Assembly: GCF_900099685.1 (NCBI RefSeq)
Contig: NZ_FNDW01000002.1
Location: 62,001 to 126,000 of the forward strand
Direction of reading: 5' to 3'
From: Chryseobacterium taeanense
GTDB taxonomy: Bacteria > Bacteroidota > Bacteroidia > Flavobacteriales > Weeksellaceae
Length of the DNA: 64,000 nt
Below the pieces are notes generated by a model. That model was not told the DNA's origin. It saw only the letters and a list, made by a program, of their open reading frames with translations, and searched no databases. A program made the translations under genes and the position numbers. Shown piece by piece: positions 37,725-48,093 of the stretch. How positions within the stretch are numbered: the first letter of the stretch is position 1; every line of letters begins with the position of its first letter.

Positions 37725-38624
37725 ATGAACTTAAATAAAACCTTGGTTATATATGATTCAATACCATATTTTATACCTTTTATGAAAAAAAAAGGTATAA
37801 AATGTTTTTCATCATTCAAAAAAGTCAGTAGTATTGAGAGAATTCTTCGGATGATTTCATTCAAAACAGGTCTGAAGAAAAATATTTGGTATGGGGAGTG
37901 GAAGAAGCATGCATATCTGGATGAAACTGTAATAATATTTGCAACTAACCGTTATGACTTTATTGAGTATTTGGCAGATAACTATCCACATCTAAGAATT
38001 ATAGTATGGTACTGGAATCCTGTTTTTCGATGCTTTGAACCTGATAAATTAAATAAAAAAAATATTGAGTATTGGTCTTTTGATGAAGAAGACTGTAAAA
38101 AGTATAATCTTAAATTTAATACTACATTTTATCTTAATAATATTGAAATTGATAATAATTCAATAAAAGAATATGATGTACTATTTCTTGGAGCAGATAA
38201 GAAACGAAAAATACTTCTAGACAAAATAAATAATGATCTTATTGCTGCGAACATTAAGACATTATTTCACATTGTTCCAGACAAAGGACAGCCAAACCCT
38301 CAGAACATAAAACCATTATTATATTCTGATTATTTAAAATTAGTATCACAGTCTAAATGTATTTTTGATTATATACAAAAGGGACAATCGGGAAATACAG
38401 TAAGGACTATGGAATCAATTTTTTTTAGAAAAAAACTGATAACTAATGATATTAATATTCAAAAGGAGCTTTTTTATGACCCCGCAAATATATTTATACT
38501 GGAGTATGACGATTTTAATACGATAGATGAATTTATAAATACTCCATTTAAAGAATTAAAATCTGAAATAGTTGATTATTTTGACTTTTCAAATTGGTTA
38601 AACAGATTTACAAAGTATGAATAA
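37725..38624 (+). CDS. putative glycosyltransferase or polysaccharide biosynthesis protein
   Basis: 299 residues, soluble, AT-rich in codon use. No family recognised with confidence. The C-terminal half carries CIFDYIQKGQSGNTVRTMES followed by KLITNDINIQ, resembling the donor-binding region of GT-B enzymes of the DUF1972/CgeB kind; the N-terminal half has an alternating beta/alpha pattern. The location between the nucleotide-sugar genes and the wzx-like flippase favours a glycosyltransferase. It overlaps wzx by 8 nt. Confidence 0.5.
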   Translation: MNLNKTLVIYDSIPYFIPFMKKKGIKCFSSFKKVSSIERILRMISFKTGLKKNIWYGEWKKHAYLDETVIIFATNRYDFIEYLADNYPHLRIIVWYWNPVFRCFEPDKLNKKNIEYWSFDEEDCKKYNLKFNTTFYLNNIEIDNNSIKEYDVLFLGADKKRKILLDKINNDLIAANIKTLFHIVPDKGQPNPQNIKPLLYSDYLKLVSQSKCIFDYIQKGQSGNTVRTMESIFFRKKLITNDINIQKELFYDPANIFILEYDDFNTIDEFINTPFKELKSEIVDYFDFSNWLNRFTKYE

Positions 38625-40017
38625 TTTCCTGAAAGCATTTTTATCTTTTGGTCTAGCAACGTCTATAGAAAAACTTTTAGGTTTTATTATTCTCCCTATC
38701 TATACTAAATATTTCAGTGTTACAGAGTATGGAATAATTGATATGATAGGAACTATTTTGCAAATAGGTACTATATTCGGGCTACTTCAATTAGAAACAT
38801 CGTTACAAAGATACTATTATGAGTATAATAATGTTAAGAGGAAATTATTAATTTCCACGATTTATTATTGGATCTCATTGTGTTCCATAGTAATCAGCTT
38901 AATCATTTTTTTGATTTCTCCTTTTCTTTCACAAAAGCTTTTCGGGAGTACAGAATATGCAATTCTCATTAAAACGATAGCCATTCAACTTCCTTTGACT
39001 AATTTAAGTATGTTGGGATTGGTTTTATTGCGGTATGAGAAAGAAAACGTTAAATTCTTATCTATAATTATTACTAAGGTTATTACAACATTATTATTTG
39101 TTTATATTTTCGTTATTTACTTTAAACTTGGTTTGAAAGGCGTTTTTATAGCTCAGCTGATTGCAATATTTTGCTCAACGGCTTTGGTAATGTTTTATGT
39201 CCGTAAACAATTTGTGTACCGGCTTTCTAATGTTATGTCACGAAAAAACTTACATTATGCTCTGCCACAGTTTCCGGCACGGGTTGGAAGCATGGTATTG
39301 GGACAGGCTAACAGATTTTTCATGCTGGGATATCTTTCATTAGCCGCAATTGGTATTTATTCTGTATCTATGAAACTGGCTTCGGCAATACAGCTTGTCA
39401 ATACAGCATTTATTATGGCATGGGCTCCCTTTATGCATGCGCAGTTTAAAAACAATAAAAATAAGAAAGTTTTCGCCGGCGTATTTCCTGTTGTTGTAGG
39501 TGTTACTTTTTTATTTGTTTGTCTCATCAGTTTATTTTCATTAGAATTGGTCAAATTACTCGCGACAAAAGAGTTTTATTCAGCATCAAAATATGTAGGT
39601 GGCCTGTCTTTGTTTTTTTCATTTTATATTATCAAAGAAACCGTAGATATAGGTCCGAAAATAAAGGAGAAAACAAAATTTTTATCCCTTACATTTATCT
39701 TATCTGTCATAGTAAATGTAATATCACTTTTTGTTCTCATTAATCTCTTGGAATTGAAAGGTGTAGTTTTAGCAATGATTATTACCAATTTATTTTTAGT
39801 AATCGTATCATGGTTTATTTCAAATAAACTTTATCCTATACCTTTTAGTGTAGCTAAATTTGTATTAATGCTTGTGCCTACAACTTTTGTAGTTTTATTA
39901 ATCATGTATTATGATATTGATTTGCTTATAAGAATATTAATAGCAATTGGAGCGTGTGTGTTTTTTGGAATACAACTGGTCTTTGCTTATAAAAATGTAA
40001 AGACAATTACAAGATGA
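38617..40017 (+). CDS. wzx: Wzx-type oligosaccharide flippase
   Basis: 466 residues with 12-14 predicted membrane helices, opening MNNFLKAFLSFGLATSIEKL and LGFIILPIYTKYFSVTEYG, the typical start of polysaccharide flippases of the MOP superfamily. It moves undecaprenyl-linked repeat units across the inner membrane. Overlaps its neighbours on both sides (8 and 4 nt). The gene is noticeably more AT-rich than those at either end of the locus, as usual for the variable centre. Confidence 0.9.
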   Translation: MNNFLKAFLSFGLATSIEKLLGFIILPIYTKYFSVTEYGIIDMIGTILQIGTIFGLLQLETSLQRYYYEYNNVKRKLLISTIYYWISLCSIVISLIIFLISPFLSQKLFGSTEYAILIKTIAIQLPLTNLSMLGLVLLRYEKENVKFLSIIITKVITTLLFVYIFVIYFKLGLKGVFIAQLIAIFCSTALVMFYVRKQFVYRLSNVMSRKNLHYALPQFPARVGSMVLGQANRFFMLGYLSLAAIGIYSVSMKLASAIQLVNTAFIMAWAPFMHAQFKNNKNKKVFAGVFPVVVGVTFLFVCLISLFSLELVKLLATKEFYSASKYVGGLSLFFSFYIIKETVDIGPKIKEKTKFLSLTFILSVIVNVISLFVLINLLELKGVVLAMIITNLFLVIVSWFISNKLYPIPFSVAKFVLMLVPTTFVVLLIMYYDIDLLIRILIAIGACVFFGIQLVFAYKNVKTITR

Positions 40018-41210
40018 TTTATTTAATAGTTTTAATTTACCTGCTGTTGCTTTCACTAGCCTTTGATTTTTTGAAAGCTAAGGGGCCGAAGAATTTTTTT
40101 TATTATTCGTCAATGATTATCCTTATTCTTATTGCAGGATTAAGATGGAAAGTAGGAGGTGATTCCTTAGGATATCAAGAAAGATTCGAAAAGCTTATAT
40201 ATCCTATATATCAATTCGGAAATATAGATTTTATTAAGGTTGGATGGGAGCCAGGTTATGTTTTAATTAATTCTATATGTAAGACAATAGTTCCTGAATT
40301 TTGGTTTTTTCAATTGGTACAGGCAACTTTTGTCCAGATTATTCTGTTTCAGTTCTTTAAACGTTATACACCATATTATTTTACCGCAGTATTATTTTAT
40401 TCTGTTATCTATTATTTCTACTTTAATATGGAAATTTTAAGAGAAATATTTACAATATGCATTTTTGTGAGATTTATGTTTCCTGCGTTAGCAAAAGAAA
40501 ATTATAAAAAATATTATTTGTTGAATGTATTACTTATTTTCTTTCATAATTCTGCAATAATTTTATTGCTTTTTCCATTTCTGAGTAAATTTTCACTAAA
40601 CAAAAAAGGAATTATTGTTTTAATTGTATCTATGTTCTTAATCACAACGATATTTTCAATATTTCCTAATATTATAAATATTTTTGCGTTCTCAGATGGC
40701 TTATCGTCAAAATTTGTTAAATATTCCAGGTACTCTTTAAGTATAAATGGAATGATTTATAATTTTATCATTTTTGCAGTTATTCCCTATTACTTGATAA
40801 AGCTTAATGAAAAATATTATAATAATCTTGATTTTGAAAAGCTCATTTTTCCTTACTTCTTCATTATTTCAATATACATTGCTTATTCAGGTTTCGGTCG
40901 ATTTATTAATTACTTTGGACTGTTTATGTTGGTGTTTTTAGTAAATACATTATATCTTATTATGCATGTTAACGTATTTAAAAAAGTGCGAGTTGTATTA
41001 ATTTTATTTCTTTCGTTTGGTACTCTATACTATAAATATCAGTATTATTCAATTTCCTACGATTATATTTTACATGATACTACTAAGTTTAATATGTATT
41101 ATCCATATTCGAGTATTTTTAATAAAGAAGATTATTATAGATTTCGAACTACAATTTATACAAAAAGTATGAGTGATTCTTATAATAATTCTGTTAAAAA
41201 TAAAAAATAA
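40014..41210 (+). CDS. wzy: Wzy-type polysaccharide polymerase (EpsG family)
   Basis: 398 residues with about ten membrane helices. The EpsG-type signature region ILIAGLRWKVGGDSLGYQER (Gly-Leu-Arg, Gly-Asp, Tyr) lies near residues 37-56 at the start of the second helix. Polymerises repeat units in the periplasm. The ATG overlaps the wzx stop by 4 nt. Very AT-rich. Confidence 0.82.
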   Translation: MIYLIVLIYLLLLSLAFDFLKAKGPKNFFYYSSMIILILIAGLRWKVGGDSLGYQERFEKLIYPIYQFGNIDFIKVGWEPGYVLINSICKTIVPEFWFFQLVQATFVQIILFQFFKRYTPYYFTAVLFYSVIYYFYFNMEILREIFTICIFVRFMFPALAKENYKKYYLLNVLLIFFHNSAIILLLFPFLSKFSLNKKGIIVLIVSMFLITTIFSIFPNIINIFAFSDGLSSKFVKYSRYSLSINGMIYNFIIFAVIPYYLIKLNEKYYNNLDFEKLIFPYFFIISIYIAYSGFGRFINYFGLFMLVFLVNTLYLIMHVNVFKKVRVVLILFLSFGTLYYKYQYYSISYDYILHDTTKFNMYYPYSSIFNKEDYYRFRTTIYTKSMSDSYNNSVKNKK

Positions 41211-41262
41211 TTAACACCGAACAATTTAATCACATAATTTGAATTCAACAAAAGTATTAAAA

Positions 41263-42375
41263 ATGAAAAGATTGCAAATTATTTTGCTTTTATTCTATAT
41301 AAACATTTTCTTTGGTCAACAGGTAAATATTGCAGAATTTGCAAGTATAAAAAGCAAGTATTTTAGCAATGAAATCTATGCTGAAACCTATTTTCCTAAG
41401 AATGTTGATAAAAGTGGAAATACAGATTATACTGATCTTCTCCAAAAGGCTGTAGACGAAAACACCAAAATTATATTTCCAAATTATCCTGTTCTTATCT
41501 CAGATAAAGGAATCAATTTTAGATCCAATCAATACATTTTATTTCAGCCTAATTCTAAACTGATTTTTAAAAGCAGTAGTAAAGGAGGATATGAGATAAT
41601 TAAAATGAATAATATAAATAATGTAAAGGCATATTTTGTAAATATCGAAGGAGACAAATATCACCATCTGTCTTCAGAAGGTGAATGGGGGCACGGTGTA
41701 TTAATAAAATCAAGCAGCAATATTATGCTTTATAAACCCATGATTTCAAAATGTTGGGGAGACGGAATATATATCGGACAGGAAACTTCTGTTCCTCAAA
41801 ATATAACGGTAAATGGAGGATTGATTAACGACAATCGCAGAAACGGAATTTCAGTAATATCAGGAATTGATATCACACTCAAAAATATAACGATAAGCAA
41901 TACAAAAGGACATAACCCACAAAGCGGAATCGATATTGAACCTAATAATGGTAAAAACAGGCTCACCAATATAGTACTGAATAATATTACTACAAAAAAT
42001 AATGCAGTTCACGGAATTATCATTTCAACCGGCAACTTAAATGGCAGTACACAGCCAATTTCTATAACCATAAATAACCATCACGATTATAACTCGGCAA
42101 TAGCTCTAGGATTGGGTGTTACCCGAAATAATCTTAATTACATACAGCCACTCAGTGGTAAAATAATAATTAGTAATTCTAATTACACATTTCCCGGGAA
42201 GGCTTTTATAAGAAATTATAAAGGTAAAAAAAGTAATATAGACCTTTCCTTTCAAAATATGAATTTTAAAAGATCAAACGCTGCTGGAACTTCTGCTAAA
42301 TTATCTGCAGTTTCATTACCACTTAACCAATTTCTATCAGATTTTAAGCAGAATCTGGATAGTGATGTAAAATAA
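41263..42375 (+). CDS. secreted right-handed beta-helix protein
   Basis: 370 residues with signal peptide MKRLQIILLLFYINIFFGQ. The mature protein has the repeating short-strand pattern of pectate-lyase-like beta-helices (GVLIKSSSNIMLYKPMIS, DGIYIGQETSVPQNITVNGG, NGISVISGIDITLKN, SGIDIEPNNGKNRLTN). The ATG is chosen over an upstream TTG because it begins the signal peptide. Its place right after wzy suggests a polysaccharide lyase, epimerase or hydrolase acting on the locus's own polymer in the periplasm. Catalytic residues cannot be assigned. Confidence 0.7.
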   Translation: MKRLQIILLLFYINIFFGQQVNIAEFASIKSKYFSNEIYAETYFPKNVDKSGNTDYTDLLQKAVDENTKIIFPNYPVLISDKGINFRSNQYILFQPNSKLIFKSSSKGGYEIIKMNNINNVKAYFVNIEGDKYHHLSSEGEWGHGVLIKSSSNIMLYKPMISKCWGDGIYIGQETSVPQNITVNGGLINDNRRNGISVISGIDITLKNITISNTKGHNPQSGIDIEPNNGKNRLTNIVLNNITTKNNAVHGIIISTGNLNGSTQPISITINNHHDYNSAIALGLGVTRNNLNYIQPLSGKIIISNSNYTFPGKAFIRNYKGKKSNIDLSFQNMNFKRSNAAGTSAKLSAVSLPLNQFLSDFKQNLDSDVK

Positions 42376-42911
42376 TTAAACTTTTTTTTAAATGTAAAGA
42401 TTTACGATAAATGAGTTATTTACCTAACAATATTAAGATTTTGTAATTTACCATATATTATTGATATACCACAAGTAGTTAATGCGATTTTCGTATATTT
42501 GCTTAGGTTTAGTAAAATATTAAGTATTCGAATGGAATGTATATATACTAAATCATAAAGTTGATTGTGCCGGCCTTAAGGATGTAATAAATAATGATTA
42601 TAATCTTTTTATTACAGAATATCATACAGACTTTGAATGTAGAAACTTACAATCTTTTTAGATTTATGACAAGCAATTTAAAGACCTGTTAATATTTTAT
42701 TTAAAGCTTTTTGTTAATTGCAAGTTTATGAAGGTGCGTTGTAATTGATCGTATATTAAATGGTATAGGAGCTTTAAAGACAGTTTTACAATATATATGC
42801 AGAACTTTTATCGAATTTCTGTATTATGTTAATGTATATTGATACTGCTTTAAAATTAACTGAATCAGATAGATATTAAATTGCAATAATTATAAAGAAA
42901 GTGATTAAAAA
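42376..42911. other. 536-bp AT-rich gap inside the polysaccharide locus
   Basis: It divides the locus in two. It holds a TATATTTG box at 42494-42501 without a well-placed TTG. An open frame from 42524 to the TAG at 42660 encodes about 45 residues (starting VFEWNVYILN) but has no start codon; the same frame stays open for another 30 codons after the stop, so it could be a gene remnant. No terminator hairpin was seen. Confidence 0.4.
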
Positions 42912-44078
42912 ATGAATATAATTTTCCTTGAAGCTGTTCAAATTCACGGAGGTGCCCGTAAAAGTACTATTGAGCTGGCGAAAAGATTAAATGAAGAAGG
43001 TCATAATGCTGTTATTGTAGATTTTTGGGGCAATTGTGATGAATTTGTTGAAGATGTACACAACAACAAAATTCCCCTTACCATTCTTAAAAAAAATGAT
43101 GCTCCCATTGCTATTTTTAATTCAAGAAATCCGCTTAAAATATTCATAAATATAACACTTTTCTTACTTGACTGGATAAGTCTAAAAAAAGAATTCAATT
43201 CATTTCAGAGGACTTTCAGACCGGATGTTGTTATCATCAATAATATTAAAACCAATTCAATTCTAAGAAAAGGCAAAGGCTATAAAATTGCTTATTTTGC
43301 CAGAGGATGGTTCGCATACAGTTCCATAAGTTTCCTGAAAAAACTCATGTTTAAATATAATTCTGATTATTTTATCGGAGTTTCACAGTCTACAAGACAG
43401 GCAATTTTTACGGGCGGACTTGCTCCCCTGGAAAAGATTTTTGTAGTTCCCAATGCCATCGATCTTTCGAAGGTAGCACAGTATAAACAACTGCGGCGTG
43501 AAAGAACAGAATCAGACCCGATGGTTATTTTACATTGTGGTGGTTTTTTACCTGCCAAAGGACAGGAAATGTCGCTTGCTTTAGCAAAAAAACTGAAGGA
43601 TAATCAGATTAATTTTAAAATGATTTTTATGGGAGCGGTATATGATTCGCCAGTTTCTGTAAAATTTTTAAGTAAAATAAAATCTGACATCAACCTTTTC
43701 GAACTAGAAAATGATATTGAAATTCTACTGAATCATAAAGATCCTTATAATGTTTTTAAGGAAAGCGATGTGTTGATTCATCCTTCCGATACAGAAGGAC
43801 TTCCAAGAGTAATCATGGAATCACTCGCTTTTGAAATGCCTGCCATCGCAAATCCTGTAGGTGGTGTTACCGATTATATCCTGCATAACTTTACAGGATA
43901 TATCGCCAATCATAATGACGTGAACGATTATTATGACTACATCACCAAGCTTTATTACAACCCGGAACTTTATAAATTCATTGCAGATAATGCAAAAGAT
44001 TTAATAGCAAGTAATTATGCTAAAGAAAACCAAATAGAAGCATTTCACAAAATCTTTAAAAAATTGGGCAATTCATGA
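42912..44078 (+). CDS. glycosyltransferase family 4 protein
   Basis: 388 residues with GT-B fold. The N-terminal domain starts with HGGARKSTIELAKRLNEEGH and the C-terminal donor site shows HPSDTEGLPRVIMESLAFEM, the E-x7-E motif of GT4 enzymes. Retaining transferase, probably adding a sugar to the undecaprenyl-linked repeat unit on the cytosolic face. Overlaps the next GT by 4 nt. Sugar specificity unknown. Confidence 0.88.
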   Translation: MNIIFLEAVQIHGGARKSTIELAKRLNEEGHNAVIVDFWGNCDEFVEDVHNNKIPLTILKKNDAPIAIFNSRNPLKIFINITLFLLDWISLKKEFNSFQRTFRPDVVIINNIKTNSILRKGKGYKIAYFARGWFAYSSISFLKKLMFKYNSDYFIGVSQSTRQAIFTGGLAPLEKIFVVPNAIDLSKVAQYKQLRRERTESDPMVILHCGGFLPAKGQEMSLALAKKLKDNQINFKMIFMGAVYDSPVSVKFLSKIKSDINLFELENDIEILLNHKDPYNVFKESDVLIHPSDTEGLPRVIMESLAFEMPAIANPVGGVTDYILHNFTGYIANHNDVNDYYDYITKLYYNPELYKFIADNAKDLIASNYAKENQIEAFHKIFKKLGNS

Positions 44079-44989
44079 AAAAATCAGTTACCATTTTTAC
44101 CCCCACTTATAATAGGGAAAAAACCCTTGTCAGGCTTTATGATTCTTTACGCAGCCAGACCAGTCAGGATTTTAAATGGATGGTTATTGATGACGGCTCT
44201 GCCGATAATACGGCTGCTTTATTTGAAAGATGGAAAGCAGAAAATGTAATTGAATTAGAATATTACTACCAGACAAATAAAGGTAAACTAGCAGCTCAGA
44301 TATTAGCCCTAGATTATATCGATACAGAGCTTTTTACTTGTATAGATTCTGATGACTATATGCCCGCTGACGCTGTGGAGAAAATAATAGAATTCTGGAA
44401 AATCAACAAAAAAAGCAATTCTGCCGGTATAATAGGTCTTGATTCCTACGAAGACGGAAAAATAGCAGGAAAGAAACTTCCCGATATTACAGAAGCTACT
44501 TACTCCGAACTGGTAGATCATTATAAAATGGAAGGTGATAAGAAATATATTTTTGATACACTGGTATATAAAAAGTTTCTGCCTTACCCCTATTTTGAAG
44601 ATGAGATTTTTCATGAGGTGAGCTGGATCTTTACTTTAATAGATCAGGAGTATAAGTTTTTGATCTCCAATGAGATATATTGTATTGTAGAGTATCAGCA
44701 GGACGGATTGTCAAATGGGCTTTATAAAAGATATAAAAACAGCCCGAAATCATTCATGGAATACAGAAAAGTGAAAATGCAATATGGAATCAATAAAAAA
44801 GTAAAGCTTAAAAATGCGATACATTATGTGTCTTCCTGTCTTTTTGCGGGAAACTGGAACTTTTTTAAAAACTCTCCTGCCAAAACATATACTCTGGCCG
44901 CAATCCCCTTCGGAATTCTGCTGAACATCTATATAAACTATAAAATTAAACAAAATACGGATCGTATTAAACAAGGAAAATTAAACTAA
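44075..44989 (+). CDS. glycosyltransferase family 2 protein
   Basis: 304 residues with the GT-A fold: TIFTPTYNREKTLVRLYDSL at the N-terminus, VIDDGSADNT (first Asp pair), and the DxD-type metal site CIDSDDYMP. Inverting transferase for the repeat unit; donor unknown. Its start overlaps the preceding GT4 gene by 4 nt and it ends 1 nt before the pyruvyl transferase gene. Confidence 0.88.
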   Translation: MKKSVTIFTPTYNREKTLVRLYDSLRSQTSQDFKWMVIDDGSADNTAALFERWKAENVIELEYYYQTNKGKLAAQILALDYIDTELFTCIDSDDYMPADAVEKIIEFWKINKKSNSAGIIGLDSYEDGKIAGKKLPDITEATYSELVDHYKMEGDKKYIFDTLVYKKFLPYPYFEDEIFHEVSWIFTLIDQEYKFLISNEIYCIVEYQQDGLSNGLYKRYKNSPKSFMEYRKVKMQYGINKKVKLKNAIHYVSSCLFAGNWNFFKNSPAKTYTLAAIPFGILLNIYINYKIKQNTDRIKQGKLN

Positions 44990-44990
44990 A

Positions 44991-46313
44991 ATGAACGCTA
45001 TAATAGTACCTGGAGTAACAGATTTAAATAAAGGAGATCAAGCTTTGGTCTGGGAAAGCTGGAGGCTTGCTAAAGATACCGGGCTGTATGATGAAGTATA
45101 TATCCTGGATGCCGGAGACAATGATGAAGAAAGAAAACTGCTATGTAGACAATCAGAAGAACATGGTTTTAAATTGCTAGAAAATATTTTAAAGCACCCG
45201 AGGAGAGGACAACACAAATCCGGAGAACATATTAAAGAGTCTAGAATGGAACTCTTAAAGCAGATAAAAAATGCAGCAATGGATTTTAAAGATACCAGAT
45301 ATCTGTTAAAAATCTGCAATGATCTTGAAAAAGTAAGAAAGAACTTCGACGATAAAACCTACCGAACCATAAAGCAGTTTCACGAAGCCAAAACGGTTTT
45401 TGTAAAAGGAGGTGGCTTTATCCATGCTTATGGTGAAAAAACAGCGCCTTATCTCATGTGGTATTTCTTGTTCTATGTGAGACTTGCAAAAGCTTTGGGT
45501 AAAAAAGTGGTTTTCCTGCCAAACTCTTACGGACCATTTATAGGACTTACCGTAGAAAAACAGGTAAGCTCCGTATTCGGAAAACTTGACCTTGTGTATG
45601 CAAGAGAAAATGTCTCCGCACAAAGTTTGGGACAGCTTATGCATAAAAAAATACCTGTTGAAATGGATCTTGGTTTTTTCCTTGAAAAAGGAAGCCAGGA
45701 AGAAGCCGTAAAAATCCTTGAGAAATATAACCTGTCAAAAGAAGATAAAATTGTTGGCGTAACAATTCGCCCTTGGCGCTTTCCGGGATTATCGAATCCT
45801 GAAGCACTGTATAAAAAATATATCAGTTCAGTGGCAGATCTAACCAAACATCTGTTGGCGAAAGGATATAAAGTAGCTTTGTGCAATCAGTCACTGGGAC
45901 CAAATTCCCATGAAGATGACCGTAATGCCATCAAAGATTTACTTGCTCAAGTGGATAATCCTAATATAATATGGATTAACGAAAACCTTTCATGTGATAT
46001 ATTAAAAGCGGTATATTCCAATTTTTACTTTTTTATCGGAACCCGTTTTCATTCTATCATTTTCTCACTGACTTCACTTGTGCCTTCTATAGCAATAGGT
46101 TACGGAGGTAATAAGGCAAAAGGAATTATGGGTGATTTCAGACTGGATGATTATGTAGTACAGATCCAAGATGTGGAATCTGACCTGCTCATCAATATGT
46201 TTGATAAAGCCATCTCGGAATACGATAATATAAAAAATCAGCTTGATAAATCCATGGGATTGGTTATCGCGAGTAGAAACAGATTAATACATGATATTAA
46301 ATCATTATATTAA
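44991..46313 (+). CDS. polysaccharide pyruvyl transferase family protein
   Basis: 440 residues. Family features: NKGDQALVWESW near the N-terminus, VKGGGFIHAYG, VVFLPNSYGPF, and the C-terminal GTRFHSIIFSL with the conserved Arg-His. Members transfer pyruvate from PEP to a sugar as a ketal, adding negative charge to the polymer; some relatives act as other transferases. Closely packed between two GT genes (1 nt before, 0 nt after). Confidence 0.85.
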   Translation: MNAIIVPGVTDLNKGDQALVWESWRLAKDTGLYDEVYILDAGDNDEERKLLCRQSEEHGFKLLENILKHPRRGQHKSGEHIKESRMELLKQIKNAAMDFKDTRYLLKICNDLEKVRKNFDDKTYRTIKQFHEAKTVFVKGGGFIHAYGEKTAPYLMWYFLFYVRLAKALGKKVVFLPNSYGPFIGLTVEKQVSSVFGKLDLVYARENVSAQSLGQLMHKKIPVEMDLGFFLEKGSQEEAVKILEKYNLSKEDKIVGVTIRPWRFPGLSNPEALYKKYISSVADLTKHLLAKGYKVALCNQSLGPNSHEDDRNAIKDLLAQVDNPNIIWINENLSCDILKAVYSNFYFFIGTRFHSIIFSLTSLVPSIAIGYGGNKAKGIMGDFRLDDYVVQIQDVESDLLINMFDKAISEYDNIKNQLDKSMGLVIASRNRLIHDIKSLY

Positions 46314-47483
46314 ATGAAAATAATTCGTACATCAACAATATCTATATCTTTAAACGTTTTACTGAAAGGTCAGCTAAAATTTCTCAATGGTTTTTTCGAT
46401 GTGGTAGGCATTTCCTCTGGAGATGAGTTGCTTGACGAGGTGAGACAGCGCGAAGGTATAAAAACCATCAGCATCAACATAGAAAGAGGAATCAGTCCCG
46501 CAAAAGATCTCGTTTCTCTTTTCAGATTATATCATATTTTAAAATCGGAAAAGCCGACAATAGTGCATTCCATTACGCCTAAAGCAGGGTTGCTAACCAT
46601 GCTTGCCGGGAAAATGGCGGGAGTACCCATTCGATTACATACCTTTACAGGGCTAATTTTTCCCACAAAAAAGGGATTTATGCAAAAAGTTCTTATTAGT
46701 ATGGATCGGCTCCTTTGCAGTGCAGCTACCAATATTTATCCGGAAGGACAAGGTGTTAAAAAAGATTTGATAAAATATAAAATCACTTCAAAACCATTGA
46801 AAGTTATCGCAAACGGGAATGTTAACGGAATTGATCTTGATTATTTCTCACCAGATAAAATTTCGGGAGAGCAAAAAAATGACCTGAAAATTGAACTCAA
46901 TATATCCCAGTCAGATTTTGTTTTTGTATTCGTAGGACGTTTGGTGGGCGATAAAGGAATTAACGAATTGGTGGAGGCGTTTTCACAAATCAGTAAAAAT
47001 GCATATCTTTCAAAACCGGTGAAATTATTGTTAATCGGACCTTTGGAAGAACATCTTGATCCTTTGCAGCCGGAAACATTGGAAGAGATAAAAAGTAATC
47101 CGGATATTTTAGATTTAGGATTTCAGAAAGATGTGAGACCTTATTTTGCGATTTCAGACGCGCTGGTTTTTCCAAGCTACCGTGAAGGTTTTCCTAATGT
47201 TGTTATGCAGGCAGGAGCTATGGGACTACCAAGTATCGTTTCCGATATAAATGGCTGCAACGAAATCATTGTTGAAAAACAAAACGGAATGATTATTCCT
47301 GTTAAAAACAACCAAAAGCTGAAAAATGCAATGGAAACTCTGCTTTCGGACGTAGATTTGTATCATCAACTGAAAGTGAATTCTCGCCCGATGATAGAAT
47401 CGCGATATGAGCAGTCTGTAATATGGAATGAATTATTACATGAATATAAAAAACTCCTTAAAGAAAAAAATATAGATGTATAA
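46314..47483 (+). CDS. glycosyltransferase family 4 protein (PglA-like)
   Basis: 389 residues with GT-B fold: [19 protein letters not shown] in the N-domain, [18 protein letters not shown] at the domain junction and [19 protein letters not shown] as the donor motif. The pattern HSITPKAG with TFTGLIF is typical of the PglA/WbpJ-type subgroup that adds the second sugar to an undecaprenyl-linked aminosugar. The following genes encode PglC-, PglD- and PglE-like proteins, which supports that role. Overlaps the next gene by 8 nt. Confidence 0.85.
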   Translation: MKIIRTSTISISLNVLLKGQLKFLNGFFDVVGISSGDELLDEVRQREGIKTISINIERGISPAKDLVSLFRLYHILKSEKPTIVHSITPKAGLLTMLAGKMAGVPIRLHTFTGLIFPTKKGFMQKVLISMDRLLCSAATNIYPEGQGVKKDLIKYKITSKPLKVIANGNVNGIDLDYFSPDKISGEQKNDLKIELNISQSDFVFVFVGRLVGDKGINELVEAFSQISKNAYLSKPVKLLLIGPLEEHLDPLQPETLEEIKSNPDILDLGFQKDVRPYFAISDALVFPSYREGFPNVVMQAGAMGLPSIVSDINGCNEIIVEKQNGMIIPVKNNQKLKNAMETLLSDVDLYHQLKVNSRPMIESRYEQSVIWNELLHEYKKLLKEKNIDV

Positions 47484-48081
47484 AAACTTATTCAAAAGAA
47501 TGATTGATTTCCTGATTGCTTTTATCGGATTGATCTTTTTGTCACCTGTTTTTGTAATTGTCTTCCTCATCTTATATTTTCAGAATGATGGTAAACCTTT
47601 CTTTTTTCAAATCAGACCAGGTCTGAATGAAAAAATGTTCAGGATCATTAAGTTTAAAACAATGACTGACAAAAAAGACGATAAGGGAAATTTATTGCCG
47701 GATGCTGAGAGATTAACAAAAGTAGGAAGTTTTGTGCGTCAGACATCCCTTGATGAGATCCCACAGCTCATTAATGTGCTGAAAGGAGATATGTCTTTAA
47801 TAGGCCCCCGCCCTTTATTGCCACAATATCTTCCTTTGTATAATGAATTTCAAAAACGAAGGCACGAGGTTCGTCCGGGAATTACAGGCTGGGCCCAGGT
47901 AAACGGTAGAAATGCTATCTCTTGGGCTAAGAAATTTGAACTGGATGTGTGGTATATTGATCATTTGTCTTTTGTAATGGATTGCAAAATTGTAATTTTC
48001 ACTTTTAAAAAAGTTTTTAAAAAAGAAGGAATTAATAAAGAAGGGCAGGCTACTACAGAGGTATTTAACGGAAATAATTAA
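47476..48081 (+). CDS. pglC: initiating sugar transferase (PglC type)
   Basis: 201 residues, the small monotopic phosphoglycosyl transferase form: one N-terminal re-entrant hydrophobic segment ([20 protein letters not shown]), [27 protein letters not shown] (catalytic Asp-Glu and basic PRP region), and [10 protein letters not shown]. Transfers a sugar 1-phosphate, probably N,N'-diacetylbacillosamine 1-phosphate, to undecaprenyl phosphate. The substrate is inferred from the pglD- and pglE-like neighbours. Confidence 0.87.
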   Translation: MYKNLFKRMIDFLIAFIGLIFLSPVFVIVFLILYFQNDGKPFFFQIRPGLNEKMFRIIKFKTMTDKKDDKGNLLPDAERLTKVGSFVRQTSLDEIPQLINVLKGDMSLIGPRPLLPQYLPLYNEFQKRRHEVRPGITGWAQVNGRNAISWAKKFELDVWYIDHLSFVMDCKIVIFTFKKVFKKEGINKEGQATTEVFNGNN

Positions 48082-48093
48082 ACTGAAACAACA

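Noticed and set aside
41239-41262. TTG start giving an 8-residue longer beta-helix protein
   Set aside because: The ATG 24 nt downstream starts a clean signal peptide; the extension would put a polar stretch in front of it.
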